In this document: positions 32,656-43,866 of the stretch, piece after piece
How the letters are laid out: each line of letters opens with the position of its first letter
Position numbering within the stretch: position 1 is the stretch's first letter
Assembly: GCA_021030915.1 (NCBI GenBank)
Contig: JAGEMR010000079.1
Span: 1 to 64,000, forward strand
Length of the DNA: 64,000 nt
Reading direction: 5' to 3'
Origin: Astrothelium macrocarpum
Lineage: Eukaryota; Ascomycota; Dothideomycetes; Trypetheliales; Trypetheliaceae
Made by a program: the position numbers and the translations under genes
The notes under the pieces: model-generated
The model's database searches: none
What the model was told of the DNA's origin: nothing
Seen by the model: only the letters and a program-made list of their open reading frames with translations

Positions 32656-34135
32656 TCACTGCTCTACCAGCGCCACCATCAGTCTCTGATAATCCCCACT
32701 CGTCTCCCCCCTCACCCTCTGCGCCAACTCCCTCTTAAAAAAATGCCGATACGCCCCCTTCACCTGCTGCAAATGCCCCCTATCCCAATGTAACCGCACC
32801 AGCCGACTCACCAACAACACATCCTTCGTTCCGGGGCCCTTCATCGCATCCTCCAACGCGTGCGCATCCGCCTTCGCGCGATCCGTCCCACACGCGACCA
32901 TCCTCAGCAGCGCATCCTTCATGTGTCCCGAAAACTGACCGCCAATCACGGCGGCCAGCTCGCGGTGGTAGCGGGCGTGGTAGGCGTGCGCGATGGCGCG
33001 GAGCTGCCCGTCCGACCGCTGCGACAGGATGGAGCACACGGTGACCTGGTCGGTGCCGAGCTTGGTGCCCTCGGTGGCGCGGTGCAGCTCGGCGACGTCC
33101 TGCTCCGTCTGCTGCGGGAAGACGGGCGCGCTCTCATCCGCGCGTGTGCCCGCCAGCACCATGCCGAACAGCTGCTCCGTCTTCAGCGAGAGGTCGCCGC
33201 GCACGTCGGCGTCGAGCGGGCGGTGGTAGTAGTGGTGGTAGGCGGCTTTGATGGCGTGGATGTCGGCGTTGCTGCGCGAGAGGAGGACGTCGTTGAGGAG
33301 CGTTTCTTTCGTGCCCAGGCCGGCGATGGCTTTGTGGAGGAGGTGCGCGTCTTGTTCGAGGGGCCCGCGCACGAGGCCGAGGAGCCCGTCGCGAAAGTAG
33401 CCGCTGGTTTCCTTGTCGATGTCTTTGAGGAGGTGCCGGTTGAAGCGCTGGTCGAAGGTTTGGCGGAGCGTGGCCATTTGAAGGGGGTCGGGTCGGGAGA
33501 GGACTTGGATAAGAGTAGCTTCATTGGTGCCGAAGCCTTTCATGGCGCCGCGTAAGGCATCGGCTTCGCGGGTCATGTCGACTGGTGCTGTTTGGCCTGG
33601 GACGTAGCCGAGAGAGGGTGGAGCTTGTTGGGCGTATGGGGCTGGCGCACCCCATTGTTGCTGCTGAGGCGGTTGGCCATATGGAGCGCCTTGCGATGGA
33701 GGTGGCCCTTGTGGCGGATATTGGCCTGGCGGCGGTGCGCCATAGGGCTGTTGAGGCGGTGGATATCCGCCGTATGGTGCGGGTGATCCACCATACGGAG
33801 CTTGTTGTGGAGGATATGGGGGCTGTTGGTATTGGCCTTGTGGAGGATAGCCTCCTTGCGGAGGATATGATGGTTGATTATGCATTGCTGGCGGCGGTCC
33901 GTAGCCTTGCTGAGGATATGGTGAGCTTGATTGAGGAGGATATGGAGAATGCGATTGAGGTGGAGGATATGGAGATGGACCAGACGGAGGATAAGGACTG
34001 TGTCTAGGTTGTGAATCGTCTGCAAATGAGCAAACTGTTAGTTTTATTATTTGGTCACCAAAAGCGAACAGGACACATGCTTGTTGGTTACTCACATCCT
34101 TGGTAGGGAGGAGCGCCTGGCGGATAGTATGACAT
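32656..34135 (-). CDS. Annexin with Pro/Gln/Tyr-rich N-terminal tail
   Basis: Exons 34096-34135 (13 codons, MSYYPPGAPPYQG) and 32656-34019, intron 34020-34095 (76 nt, GTGAGT...GCAG); 467 residues. The first 150 residues are Pro/Tyr/Gln/Gly-rich repeats (Y-P-P-Q-G type), as in fungal annexin C1 and animal annexin A7/A11. Four annexin repeats follow; the first is clearest with M-K-G-F-G-T-N-E-A-T-L-I, and others begin I-A-G-L-G-T-K-E and M-K-G-P-G-T-K-D. Annexins bind acidic phospholipids in a Ca2+-dependent way and act at membranes without a signal peptide. The low-complexity tail may phase-separate; that is inference. Confidence 0.9.
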
Positions 34136-35307
34136 ATTGATCCGCGGCTTTTGCGCCGGTCGTAGTCTGATCGTCAAATACGTACCAAAAGAAGAGGTAT
34201 ACCGAGTACGAATGAATTAAGGTATGAGAGAATACCTACTCGCGCAGACATCTACGCGAGCTCAAGCACGCGGCGAAGCGCTCCATCACCGCCACAGAAT
34301 GCAGTGAGGGGCCATGGACATTACCACGTATCCGTGTGTGGCTATGCTTCATGGTGATAGAGATTGGGTCGCTCCATTCATCATCCGACCATCACCCGCG
34401 TCCTCTACGTTCGTCAGCCACCGTAATTACATCAATTTTGCATTGCCACGCTCCAATCTTTCTCGAGACATGATCGGTTGATTCATCTTGTCTCGTGGGA
34501 GAAGACAATTTGCCCTGGTTCGTATGAGCATTCGTCCTTTTCCATCACGCATTAGTCTTTCGGAAGAATCTTGAGGATTCCACCAGGCAATGGGCTTGAC
34601 CGACTACAATGCAACAAGCCCACCTATCATCGTGCCTGTCGAGCGCTGAGGACCAGGAATCAAATAAAAAAACTACTGCAGAAACTGTCAAAGTAACACA
34701 ATTCCAGGCTACAGCGGCTGCTCTTCGCGGATGGTTTCGTCACGCTTGATGGTCTTCAGGGATTCGTCTGCACCTGCTCATCCACTCGCGCTCTGCCACT
34801 TCCGATACCTAGCTAGTATCTACATCTCTACAGGCTCGACCTCCGGCACCACGGCATAGATGACATATGTCTTCGGCGTGGGCATTTCTTATTCCTTGAG
34901 TTTATAGATATCATGTCCCTATGACAGTTTCAGACGCCTCATTGTTATGTTTGACTCTGTATACTTCAACTTCTTGTTCCAACAATGGTCACCTAGCCTT
35001 GTGCATAGCCGATACCCTTTTGCCCCGTTTGCCCTCTTTTTTGCCTGAGTTTTGATTGATTTTCTGCATTCGATATCCCTGTCTTTTCTTATCAGTCAGA
35101 GGACTTCGGATATATACCATTATTAAAAGCATTTCGTCCGTTCCTGCGTCCCCCTACACGACGCCGTCAGACTTCTCTCACTCTCCAGAAGCACCTATAT
35201 ACAAATCTACGGATCTGAAAACTCCAAAACACGCACAGTTCCCCTCAGATCTGGACAAGTCACGTGAAGCTATCTGCCAGCCACAATTTAAGTTCAACTC
35301 TCACCCT
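34136..35307. other. Intergenic, divergent promoters
   Basis: Holds the annexin promoter and the 5' flank of the next plus-strand gene. No supported gene. The downstream frame is open from 35056, but its leader part has no coding character. Confidence 0.45.
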
Positions 35308-35709
35308 ATGGAATCCTCGGAACAGGCGGAGCCAGGAGCATTGGTTCTCTACCAACCCAACAGAGCGGTCGTTCGGTATCGTCCTCGCAGCTCATTACCC
35401 GAAGTCCCTCCGCAACGTCCTGAATGGTACTCAGGTGAAGTTCCGCGCTATTACCACTCCTCGCAATCTTCACGCCATTCATCAGGGTCATGGCAATCAG
35501 ACTGGAGCGATCCGCTACGCCACAGTCGATACGACAATCCTCCAAGACGGCATAGACGCAATCGGGATGATTCGAGGGGCGTTGATGACCATCATCATCG
35601 AGACAGATCACCTAACATGCACGAATGGGATGACAGAAGACCAACGATGGGTGACACCGTAATGCTGGTGTGGAAAGTGTTGGTACGGGTTTCAAGCTCA
35701 AAATGCTGA
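35308..35709 (+). CDS. Small Arg/His/Ser-rich protein, unknown
   Basis: ATG at 35308 gives 133 residues; the frame is open upstream to 35056 but that part reads like a leader. The sequence is low in complexity, with Arg, His, Ser, Asp and Tyr predominating (R-H-S-R-Y-D-N-P-P-R-R-H-R-R-N-R), as in disordered RNA-associated proteins. I do not recognise a family. A GTAATG donor near 35660 and an AAAG acceptor near 35719 could replace the last residues by a different C-terminus (T-D-E-R-P-T-Q-R-F-I-F-G-G-G) ending about 35781, so the 3' end is uncertain. Confidence 0.45.
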   Translation: MESSEQAEPGALVLYQPNRAVVRYRPRSSLPEVPPQRPEWYSGEVPRYYHSSQSSRHSSGSWQSDWSDPLRHSRYDNPPRRHRRNRDDSRGVDDHHHRDRSPNMHEWDDRRPTMGDTVMLVWKVLVRVSSSKC

Positions 35710-36896
35710 GACTAAAGACTGACGAACGCCCCACGCAGAGGTTCATCTTTGGTGGCGGAAGAGACCACTTCGACTGAAGGAACTCTTCGACAAAAGACTG
35801 CAATACAAGGCCATTTTTATACATGTCATAGTCCCCGTGGGGCGTCAATCAGCGGCCAGAATGGGAACCATCAATTTGATACATGGCTGGATTAAAACGA
35901 TGAAGATGAGGCAACTTGATTCAAGAAGATAGACTTCCTACATGCACACTGACACGTCGAAATTTCCTCTTCACTCCTACGCTAAATTGAGTTATTATAA
36001 CAACCATCGGGTGACCCGGGTCTATCAGATCTTTTCAAATGGCGCGACTGGCTCTGCACAGCGATGCCAAGCTGCATTGGGTCATTGGTTAACGGATACA
36101 CTAAGAGGAATTCTATTGGACGGTTTCTTTGATCGGAGTTTGAGCAATAAATGGCTATCTCGCAACCTCAGTGGTGTCTTGGTCGCTAATGTCAGTTCTC
36201 CCTGGTACCCACTACCTTTTCCTTGCCTCCCTTTTTAGATACCCATTGTGTTTCTAAAGATTTTGAGTCGAGAGGAAGGAGCAGCCCCTCAATACAACTT
36301 TACAAGTACTTGTACCCAAATGAGAAGATGGTCCCAACAAGGCCACAAAATTATCCCCCCTTCTTTTCCAACCCATTCATTGTACCATCGCCAGCATTTA
36401 GAGCCACTGTGAGCTGAGCGCTATCTTGGGCTTTTCCCACATTTTCGACAGTGACGAGAGATGTCGTGGTGCGCCCTTGGTTACGTGAGGGGTCTAAATC
36501 TCCGTAAGTACCGGCATGGCGTGCTCCACATCTTGAAGGTATCTTGATTGAAGAAGCTTGACTGGATTGTCTCAGACTAAAGCGTGCCGAGCCGTCGCTT
36601 ATTCTCGGGAGTGCATCCCGAACCCCCAGTGGTGTCTACTGGTTACCAAGATGGTGGGGTAATTTTAATAGCGGGGTTTATAAGATGTCGCGGTGATAAA
36701 GGAGTTGCAACGGAGTCATCTTCCGTTCTGTGTTAGTATTGTGATTAGAAAGGGAACAGTATCTCCGGCGGCTACGGAGCAAAAGTGGAAATAACACAAA
36801 GGGACTCCAATATCACATCATTTGATCTCTTGAAGCTGCTTTGCGGTCCCAGGACAGTTGCGTCTCGTTTGATCGAATCTCCAAGACCCAGGCATC
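35710..36896. other. Intergenic, promoter of SDR
   Basis: No supported gene. A 98-codon plus-strand frame at 35942-36238 has no recognisable domain or splice context. Confidence 0.45.
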
Positions 36897-37775
36897 ATGT
36901 CTTCATTCAAAGACAAAGTCATTGCAATCACAGGCGCTACTGGAGGAATCGGACTTGCTACTGCCAAACTCCTGGCTTCACGCGGTGCCATTCTCTCCCT
37001 TGCCGACCTGAAACAATCTACAGTCGATTCTCTGGTCTCGTCTTTGGAGTCTTCCGGCTGCAAATGCATAGGCGTCGCTGTTGATGTGCAGCAGGCTTCT
37101 CAAGTCGATGCCTGGATCGCGAAAACCGTTCAACAGTTTGGGAGGCTCGACGGTGCTGCGAATCTGGCTGGTATCATTGGGGACACGACATTCAAAAAAG
37201 TCGGTGATCTGGAAGATGATAACTGGAATTTGATCATCGGAGTGAATCTTACCGGCGTAATGTACAGTCTCCGCGCTGAAATAAGAGCGTTTGGTCAAGG
37301 AAAAGGATCGATAGTAAATGCTTCCAGCATGGCCGGTCTTATTGGAAGGCCAGGCATTGCAGCATACAGTACCAGCAAGCACGGAGTTCTTGGACTTACC
37401 AAATCAGCCGCAAAGGAGTATGGGAAACAGGGTATCCGCGTCAATGCTGTCTGCCCGTAAGTGCAACACCTGTGCTGGACCCTTCGTACAGAAATAGTGA
37501 TGGCATCCGTGAGGATCCATCAGGTGGCAGATGAAGAATGCTAACATGATGAACCTTTGTTCTGCAGAGGACCGGTCGAAACTCCAATGCTAGACCAAAT
37601 CTTGGCAGCTTCGACGGGCGACAAGAGCGGAGTCACAAACACTTACAGTGCTCTCCCAATAGGCCGAAAGGCGCAGGCAGATGAAATAGCAACCGCGATA
37701 GCATTCCTTTTGAGTGATGAGGCGAGCTTCATCACGGGAGCTGCCTTTCCTGTTGACGGAGGTGCTACATCTTGA
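36897..37775 (+). CDS. Classical short-chain dehydrogenase/reductase (FabG-like)
   Basis: Exons 36897-37456 and 37568-37775, intron of 111 nt (GTAAGT...CTGCAG); 255 residues. All classical SDR motifs are present: T-G-A-T-G-G-I-G (cofactor loop), acidic residue in L-A-D-L-K that favours NAD(H), N-L-A-G, catalytic Ser in N-A-S-S-M, Y-S-T-S-K, and the P-G-P-V-E-T-P segment created exactly by the splice. The C-terminus F-I-T-G-A-A-F-P-V-D-G-G fits tetrameric 250-residue SDRs. Substrate cannot be told from sequence; many such fungal enzymes reduce keto groups of secondary metabolites or sugars. Confidence 0.9.
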
Positions 37776-38143
37776 CGCGACGATTCAAGTTCCAGTCTGG
37801 GTTAACGTTGGGATAGGGCTTAATTAGCTTGAATTCATTCACTTTAGTATAATTGAGGAAAATGGGATACCAAGCTTGATCGACAGAGTACGAGAGCTAT
37901 GCGTACGTTCTACTTTGTAGTCGAGGACTGCAAGAGATAGGGGGAAATTTGAAAGAAATCCCAATGAGAAATGTAGAAAGAAAAAAGAGATGATTTGGTG
38001 TGGACAAGAATATCAACTATGCAAACCAATAAAAAAAGTTTACCAAATCGGCAACAATGACTTATTCCATTGTAGTAGCCGAGAACTTGTATGCTTGCTC
38101 ATGACGGCAACAGTATCCTCTAATTCCTACGAGGAGGGACCCA
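37776..38143. other. Short intergenic between convergent genes
   Basis: Shared 3' flank of the SDR and the Pro-rich secreted protein. Nothing else visible. Confidence 0.5.
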
Positions 38144-38623
38144 TCAACGGAGTGTCAACGTTGAAGCACCTGCATAAGTTGGTCCGTCATCCGACGTTGG
38201 TGACGGTGGTGGGGGTCGTGGAGTTGGATGTGGAGGTGGAGGCGGCGGAGGCGGCGGAGGTGGAGCAGAATGCGATGGAGGTGGTGGTGGTGGAGCAGGA
38301 TGCGAAGGAGGTGGTAGTGGATGAGGAGGCGAAGGTTTAGGGAGTGGATGAGTCGTGTGTCTGACGATAGATATCAAAGACTGTAGATGCCCCAATTCAG
38401 CTGCAGCCTTGGATTCCGACGCTTTAGCCGCTGCACTGTTCAAAGCGGGGCTGTGATGGACAGTGGGATGAGGAGCTGGGTGAGGAGCTGGGTGAGTAGC
38501 CTGCTTGGGAGGTCCTGTGTATATCACGACGGTCGTAACCGTTCTCCAAACAGTGTCGATGTCAGAGGCACGGACGGTGGATGCCGTCAGCATGAATGAG
38601 AGTAGAATGTTAGCAAACTTCAT
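38144..38623 (-). CDS. Small secreted Pro/His-rich protein
   Basis: Single exon, 159 residues. Clear signal peptide (MKFANILLSFMLTASTVRA), then a short T-V-W-R-T-V-T-T-V-V-I-Y-T-G segment of a type common just after the signal in fungal wall proteins. The middle has H-P-A-P repeats and an Ala/Ser/Glu helix-like segment. The last 60 residues contain long poly-Pro runs separated by Ser, His and Ala. No Cys in the mature part and no GPI signal. Probably a cell-wall or extracellular structural protein; no family recognised. Confidence 0.65.
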   Translation of the reverse strand: MKFANILLSFMLTASTVRASDIDTVWRTVTTVVIYTGPPKQATHPAPHPAPHPTVHHSPALNSAAAKASESKAAAELGHLQSLISIVRHTTHPLPKPSPPHPLPPPSHPAPPPPPPSHSAPPPPPPPPPPPHPTPRPPPPSPTSDDGPTYAGASTLTLR

Positions 38624-39327
38624 CTTCAGAAGAATGTGATCAGAGATTTGTCAAGAAATGATGAGTGGTACGCGTTGTCAATTTAGAGTCTGAATTTGTA
38701 GCTTTGAATTATTATCTTGGATAGTTCTGTATAGCATTAAACTGCGAAAGACGACAACAATAGCAAGCCAAGAACAATATTAAGCGAAATACAAGATGAT
38801 TGGTCTTAAAAGCGACAGCGAGTGGATGAACAAATGCCTTGTTGAGATGAGATTGAAGCATCTTTGTTTAGCACTTCTTGAAAGCCATCGGAGCTTGCGG
38901 AACAACTGTTTCTCCTTTTCCCGAGTCTCTTTCACCTCGACCCTAGCTGACCTCCGACCGGACCAGCCGTGGATTATTTTACCACCATTGTCGGTCAAAG
39001 ACTGAGTTCGGAGATGTGGATATGTTTTCCATATGATCGTTGCTGGGATGATCTCATTCAAGCCACTCAGTCAGTACCAATTAGCGGGGAAGCAAGGTAC
39101 AATTTTTTACCCCCCGCGTATCGAAGAAAACTAGCTACCGGTCCACTTTCCGGTATATAGCCTGAATTTATTAGCTTTAGCCTGAACCTCGAACCCTTCA
39201 TGGTAAACATGGAATCGCGTCTGGGAGTGTTTAGAATACGGCTACTCTGTCAAGGTAGGTATATATGGACAAATCCAGCTCCAGCTATGGAGGCTCAAGG
39301 GTTTTACTCCCCGGTAGGTAAAGCACC
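38624..39327. other. Intergenic, alpha-glucuronidase promoter
   Basis: 704 bp between divergent secreted-protein genes. Right half holds clustered CreA-like and XlnR-like motifs and TATA-like tracts at about 39154-39159 and 39260-39266. Confidence 0.5.
39084..39182 (+). promoter_or_regulatory. Paired CreA-like and XlnR/Xyr1-like motifs upstream of aguA
   Basis: GCGGGG at 39084-39089 and its inverse CCCCGC at 39112-39117 match the CreA consensus SYGGRG as a facing pair. GGCTATA (minus, 39156-39162) and GGCTAAA (minus, 39176-39182) match the xylanase-activator consensus GGCTAAA/GGC(W)4, 20 bp apart. Binding is inferred; single motifs of this length occur by chance, but the clustering before a hemicellulase is notable. 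Confidence 0.45.
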
Positions 39328-41835
39328 ATGTACTACCTTTTCTTGTTCGTCTTCCTCGGCTTTGTTGCCGCAGAGAATGGTTTGAATGCTTGGTTGCGCT
39401 ATGCACCCCTACCCCAAGCTTCAAGCTATCATTCTGCTATACCTTCCAGCATTATTGCCCTCAACACCTCGGAAACCAGCCCAGTCCATGTTGCTGGCTC
39501 AGAATTGCAAAAAGGAATACAAGGCATTTTTGGAAAGAGTCTTGATGTTTCCTACGAGGGTTCGAACACTTCTTCCGCAGTGGTAGTCGGCACCGTTTCT
39601 GAATATTCCAAAAGTGGTGGCAGCATTTCAGGAATTCCTGAGCTTGAAGGAGATGCTTTTTGGCTCAGCACCAGTGGCAACTCGGTTCAAATTCTTGGGC
39701 AAAATGAACGCGGTGCTCTGTATGGTGCCTTTGAGTACCTGTCCATGCTTGCGCAAGGCAATGTCTCTCACGTTGCTTATGCAACCAGCCCTAATGGCCA
39801 GGTGCGATGGGTGAATCAATGGGATAACCTAGACGGAAGTATTGAGCGCGGCTATGGCGGACCATCTATTTTCTTTGAGAATGGTACAGTCGTTGATGAC
39901 TTGACGCGTGCCTCTGAATACGCTCGCCTCTTGGCCTCCATTCGCCTCAACGCCGTGGTAATAAACAATGTAAATGCGAACTCGTCTCTTTTGAGCGCAG
40001 AAAATATTCAAGGATTGGGTAGAATCGCGGACGTTTTTCGACCTTATGGTGTCCAACTTGGCATCTCGCTTGACTTTGCTTCTCCCATGGACTTTGGCAA
40101 TTTGAGCACATATGATCCCCTGGATCCCTCCGTCATTGCGTGGTGGACAAACATTACGGAACAGATATACAAGACTGTCCCGGATATGGCTGGTTATTTG
40201 GTCAAGGCGGATTCTGAGGGTCAGCCTGGTCCATTAGTATACAACCGTACACTTGCTCAAGGAGCAAATCTCTTCGCCAAAGCTCTTCAGCCTTATGACG
40301 GTATTGTCATGTTTCGTGCATTTGTTTACAACATGCTCAATGAATCCGATTGGAGAGCCGATCGCGCGGATGCTGCGGTCCAGTTCTTCAAGGATTTGGA
40401 CGGCCAATTTGACGACAATGTCATTATCCAAATCAAATACGGACCTATCGATTTCCAGGTTCGCGAGCCGACTTCGCCATTGTTCGCCAATTTGTTCCAT
40501 ACCAATACTGCCATCGAGCTTGAAGTTACTCAGGAATACCTCGGGCAACAATGTCATCTCCTTTACCTACCGCCGCTCTGGAAGACTGTTCTTGATTTCG
40601 ATCTTCGTGTTCAAAACGAATCATCGTTAGTGAGAAACATCATTTCTGGCAAACGCTTCAACCGACCTTTAGGAGGTTCAGCCGCTGTTGTGAATGTCGG
40701 TACAAACACAACGTGGCTTGGAAGTCATCTTGCCATGTCTAATCTTTATGCATATGGCAATCTGGCATGGGATCCCGCTCAAGATCCTGAGAGTATACTA
40801 CAAAATTGGATCCGCCTCACCTTTGGTCTTGATGATAGCGTTGTCAATACCATCACTCAGATGTCCATGGAATCTTGGCCTGCTTATGAGAACTACAGTG
40901 GCAATTTAGGAATTCAGACCTTGACAGATATTCTGTACACGCATTTTGGACCGAACCCTGCCTCTCAGGACAATAATGGCTATGGGCAATGGACTCGTGC
41001 CGATCACACGACTATCGGAATGGACCGCACAGTCACCAATGGAACTGGATTTTCTGGCCAATACCCGCCTGAGATTGCCACAATGTACGAAAATATTGAA
41101 ACCACTCCCGATAATCTTCTTTTATGGTTTCACCATGTCAATTATACCCAGCGACTTCATTCTGGAGAGACAGTTATCCAACATTTCTACAATGCACATT
41201 ACGAAGGGGCAGCCACCGCGCAGACTTTCCAAACATTATGGGAATCATTGGAGGGCAAAGTCGATGATGAGAGATACAATGATGTACTCTTCCGTCAGAC
41301 TTATCAATCTGGCCATTCCATTGTCTGGAGAGACGCAATTGTCAACTACTTTAACAATCTGTCTGGCATCCCCGACGAAGCTGGTCGGGTTGGGGAGCAC
41401 CCCTGGCGTGTAGAGGCCGAAAGTATGGCACTGAGTGGATACGAAATAGTTCCCGTGAACCCTTTTGAAGCCGCCTCGAATTTCACAGCCATTCAAACAA
41501 TTTCAAACAATACTGCAGGCACAGCCATGACGACACTTCAATATCCGTCAGGCACATACGACCTTGCGGTCAACTATTACGATATGATCGGAGGTAAATC
41601 TCACTGGGAGATCTATCTTAATGACAATATAATTGGACGCTGGTATGGCGATCTTGAAGATAGATTGGGTCATGCTCCGTCCACAGGCCTGGATGGTCAC
41701 TCAGCCACGCGAATAAATTTTCGCAATGTCACGATTGCAAAAGGTGACACTCTCAAAATTGTTGGCATGCCAAATGGAATAGAGCCTGCTCCTGTGGATT
41801 ACATTTCTGTCCTTCCACATGGTATTGTGGACTAA
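39328..41835 (+). CDS. aguA: Alpha-glucuronidase, GH67, secreted
   Basis: Single exon, 835 residues, close to the 840 or so of Aspergillus and Trichoderma enzymes. Signal peptide MYYLFLFVFLGFVAA. The enzyme removes 4-O-methyl-glucuronic acid from the ends of xylo-oligosaccharides outside the cell. GH67 signatures: W-V-N-Q-W-D-N-L-D-G-S-I-E-R-G-Y; the general acid Glu297 in K-A-D-S-E-G-Q-P-G-P; and the two-carboxylate base Asp375 (K-Y-G-P-I-D) with Glu403 (T-Q-E-Y-L-G), whose 28-residue spacing equals that in characterised GH67 enzymes. Many N-glycosylation sequons. Works with xylanases and beta-xylosidases, none of which lie in this window. Confidence 0.95.
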   Translation: MYYLFLFVFLGFVAAENGLNAWLRYAPLPQASSYHSAIPSSIIALNTSETSPVHVAGSELQKGIQGIFGKSLDVSYEGSNTSSAVVVGTVSEYSKSGGSISGIPELEGDAFWLSTSGNSVQILGQNERGALYGAFEYLSMLAQGNVSHVAYATSPNGQVRWVNQWDNLDGSIERGYGGPSIFFENGTVVDDLTRASEYARLLASIRLNAVVINNVNANSSLLSAENIQGLGRIADVFRPYGVQLGISLDFASPMDFGNLSTYDPLDPSVIAWWTNITEQIYKTVPDMAGYLVKADSEGQPGPLVYNRTLAQGANLFAKALQPYDGIVMFRAFVYNMLNESDWRADRADAAVQFFKDLDGQFDDNVIIQIKYGPIDFQVREPTSPLFANLFHTNTAIELEVTQEYLGQQCHLLYLPPLWKTVLDFDLRVQNESSLVRNIISGKRFNRPLGGSAAVVNVGTNTTWLGSHLAMSNLYAYGNLAWDPAQDPESILQNWIRLTFGLDDSVVNTITQMSMESWPAYENYSGNLGIQTLTDILYTHFGPNPASQDNNGYGQWTRADHTTIGMDRTVTNGTGFSGQYPPEIATMYENIETTPDNLLLWFHHVNYTQRLHSGETVIQHFYNAHYEGAATAQTFQTLWESLEGKVDDERYNDVLFRQTYQSGHSIVWRDAIVNYFNNLSGIPDEAGRVGEHPWRVEAESMALSGYEIVPVNPFEAASNFTAIQTISNNTAGTAMTTLQYPSGTYDLAVNYYDMIGGKSHWEIYLNDNIIGRWYGDLEDRLGHAPSTGLDGHSATRINFRNVTIAKGDTLKIVGMPNGIEPAPVDYISVLPHGIVD

Positions 41836-42351
41836 AAAATATCAGATATATAACTGATTAATATAATACTTTTCTTTTAAACGGGGTGCACCCCAGAAAT
41901 AGTAGTGTGGCACCACTGGAACATGTTGTTTTCCTTATGTCCCTACTAGTGTATTCTAGATAGCTGGGAATTTTTCCCGCCTCAATTTCACCCAATCAAA
42001 CATCCACATCAAGTGAGGTACTGTACCCGTCAAACGCCGCCACGCCATAGACGTTTCCTAGCGCGATATGTCTGAAATGAAGCTAAATGCGGCTGATGCG
42101 CTACGTGTTTGTTGAACCGATGTCATACGTTTGCTCCAACCAATGATGAAGTCATTACAGCCAAAGCCTTGTTCATCGACCGAACAACTCGGATTACTCT
42201 TTCAAGCCTGAGATATACACTATGTGGGTTCTGAGCAATGTTCATTGATCCCGATTTTCAGATCTCTATCAAATTTTCTTTTGGCATTCCTTACTTTGTT
42301 GATACATTGGGGTGTAACCATACATTTTTACGGAACTGAAGCAGGCCAAAG
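41836..42351. other. Intergenic
   Basis: Between two plus-strand genes: 3' flank of aguA and promoter of the Duc1-like gene. No gene or clear element seen. Confidence 0.5.
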
Positions 42352-43866
42352 ATGGCCACCAAGTCCTCAGGAAATACCGGAGTAGATCCAAACCAAGAAG
42401 ACAAATATCTCTTACAAGTTACCGCTGGCCCATCATACGAAGATGCGGAGCGATATACCGTTTATGTTAATGGATCGGAACCATGTCGTATCGAGAATGA
42501 ACATGTGACAGCCTTCCTCAGAGTCCGAATTCGCAATTATCATGGTAAGTCTAAAAAAATACTCACGACTCGAACGACCGCCATACCTACAATCCCTTTC
42601 GTTTAAAAGCAAAAGAAACAAACCTTAATCTTCTAAAATCTCCTTACCAGGCCTTCCCCCCAATTCCCCCCAAACAAGCCCCTACTTCGCCCACCCCCTC
42701 CATAGCCAAGACCGCTACTCCATCAGCTTCGCATTCATCCCCAAATCCGCCATACCCGGTACCGACCTTATAATGGGCTTTGACTTCGATCACGCGGTCC
42801 GTGATCGGCTACCGCCCGGGTTCAAGACGGCCATGAAGATTGTGACAACGGTGCTCGACCCGGGTATCTATGCAGATCCGTATGCTGACCAGCCGTTTCT
42901 GTATGGTGCGGCGCTCTCGAGTTTTTTCGCGTTTCGCGTGGGGGCGAAGAGGGAGGTGGAAGGGTTTGGGAGTGATCGAGATGGAGGGGACGAAGAGGGC
43001 GTGGTTGAGGAGGGAGGTGATGTGGATGGATTGGAGATTCGGGAGCGGTTAGGTATGCCGGGGAAGGCGGAGAAGAGGAGAAAGTTCTTCTTGAAGGAGG
43101 AGAGGTTGAGGGATTTTGAGTTTGAAAAGGGACGCGTCTATTACGCGGATTTTTTCAATCCGTATCTAGATTTTGCTGGTGGGTTGTATGAATCTTTTTG
43201 TTCGGCATGTCATTCCAAGTTTATGGAGCAGCTTATGAAACAGCAGACTTTGCGGTGAGGATCCCCGGCATATCGATTTCGGTGGCCAAGTACATTGACG
43301 AGAAGACTCATTGTCTCCGTTACGTTCTAAAGAATCGGCGAAGCGGTGTTGTAATGTTCGTCGTCATTTTCAAGCTACTCTTTGGACAGGAGTTGCGAGA
43401 AACTTTGGAGGCCCAAGAACGCAATAGCAATGATCAACAAGAACCCAACGGGCACCAAAGAGACGAGCATAGAGAAGAACCAATGCCTTCAGATCATTCA
43501 GGTCCTTCGAAATCAGAGGACACTGAGTCCAATGGTAAATTTCACTCAGATACGCTGGATTCAGAGGAGAACGGTACATCTTGCACGAAAAGCACCACTA
43601 AATTCGACGAACGTAGCTCGTCAAGCACGACCTTTGGAAATCTAGGTTCATCAGCCCATGATACAGCAAAAACACTTGCTAACTCGATCACATCCGCCTT
43701 TGCTGCCTTAGGCTTCGGTGGCGAGTCAGCTGAAGAGCCGGTAGGAGGCGTTGATCAGTCTGAAAGGAGCGCAGAGACAGATGGTGAGATGCTGAATGCA
43801 GACGTTGAGAACATAAGCAACGAGAGAGTAGAGGAATTTCTGAAAGCAAGGCAGGGACAAGTCTAG
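42352..43866 (+). CDS. Duc1-like protein, DUF1769 (PF08588) family
   Basis: Exons 42352-42544, 42651-43178 and 43244-43866; 447 residues. Introns are GTAAGT...CCAG (106 nt) and GTGGGT...ACAG (65 nt). The second join recreates the DUF1769 signature F-F-N-P-Y-L-D-F, then D-F-A-V-R-I-P-G-I-S, followed by L-R-Y-V-L-K-N-R and V-V-I-F. N-terminal part has Y-T-V-Y-V-N-G-S-E-P-C and F-D-H-A-V-R-D-R-L-P-P-G. The last 150 residues are acidic, Ser-rich and probably disordered. Fission-yeast Duc1 is a cortical, phosphoinositide-linked protein; lipid binding here is by analogy. Convergent with CTI6. Confidence 0.85.

Noticed and set aside
32860..33555. 231-codon plus-strand open frame
   Set aside because: Antisense to the annexin repeats; its Val/Arg/Glu-rich content mirrors annexin codon use.
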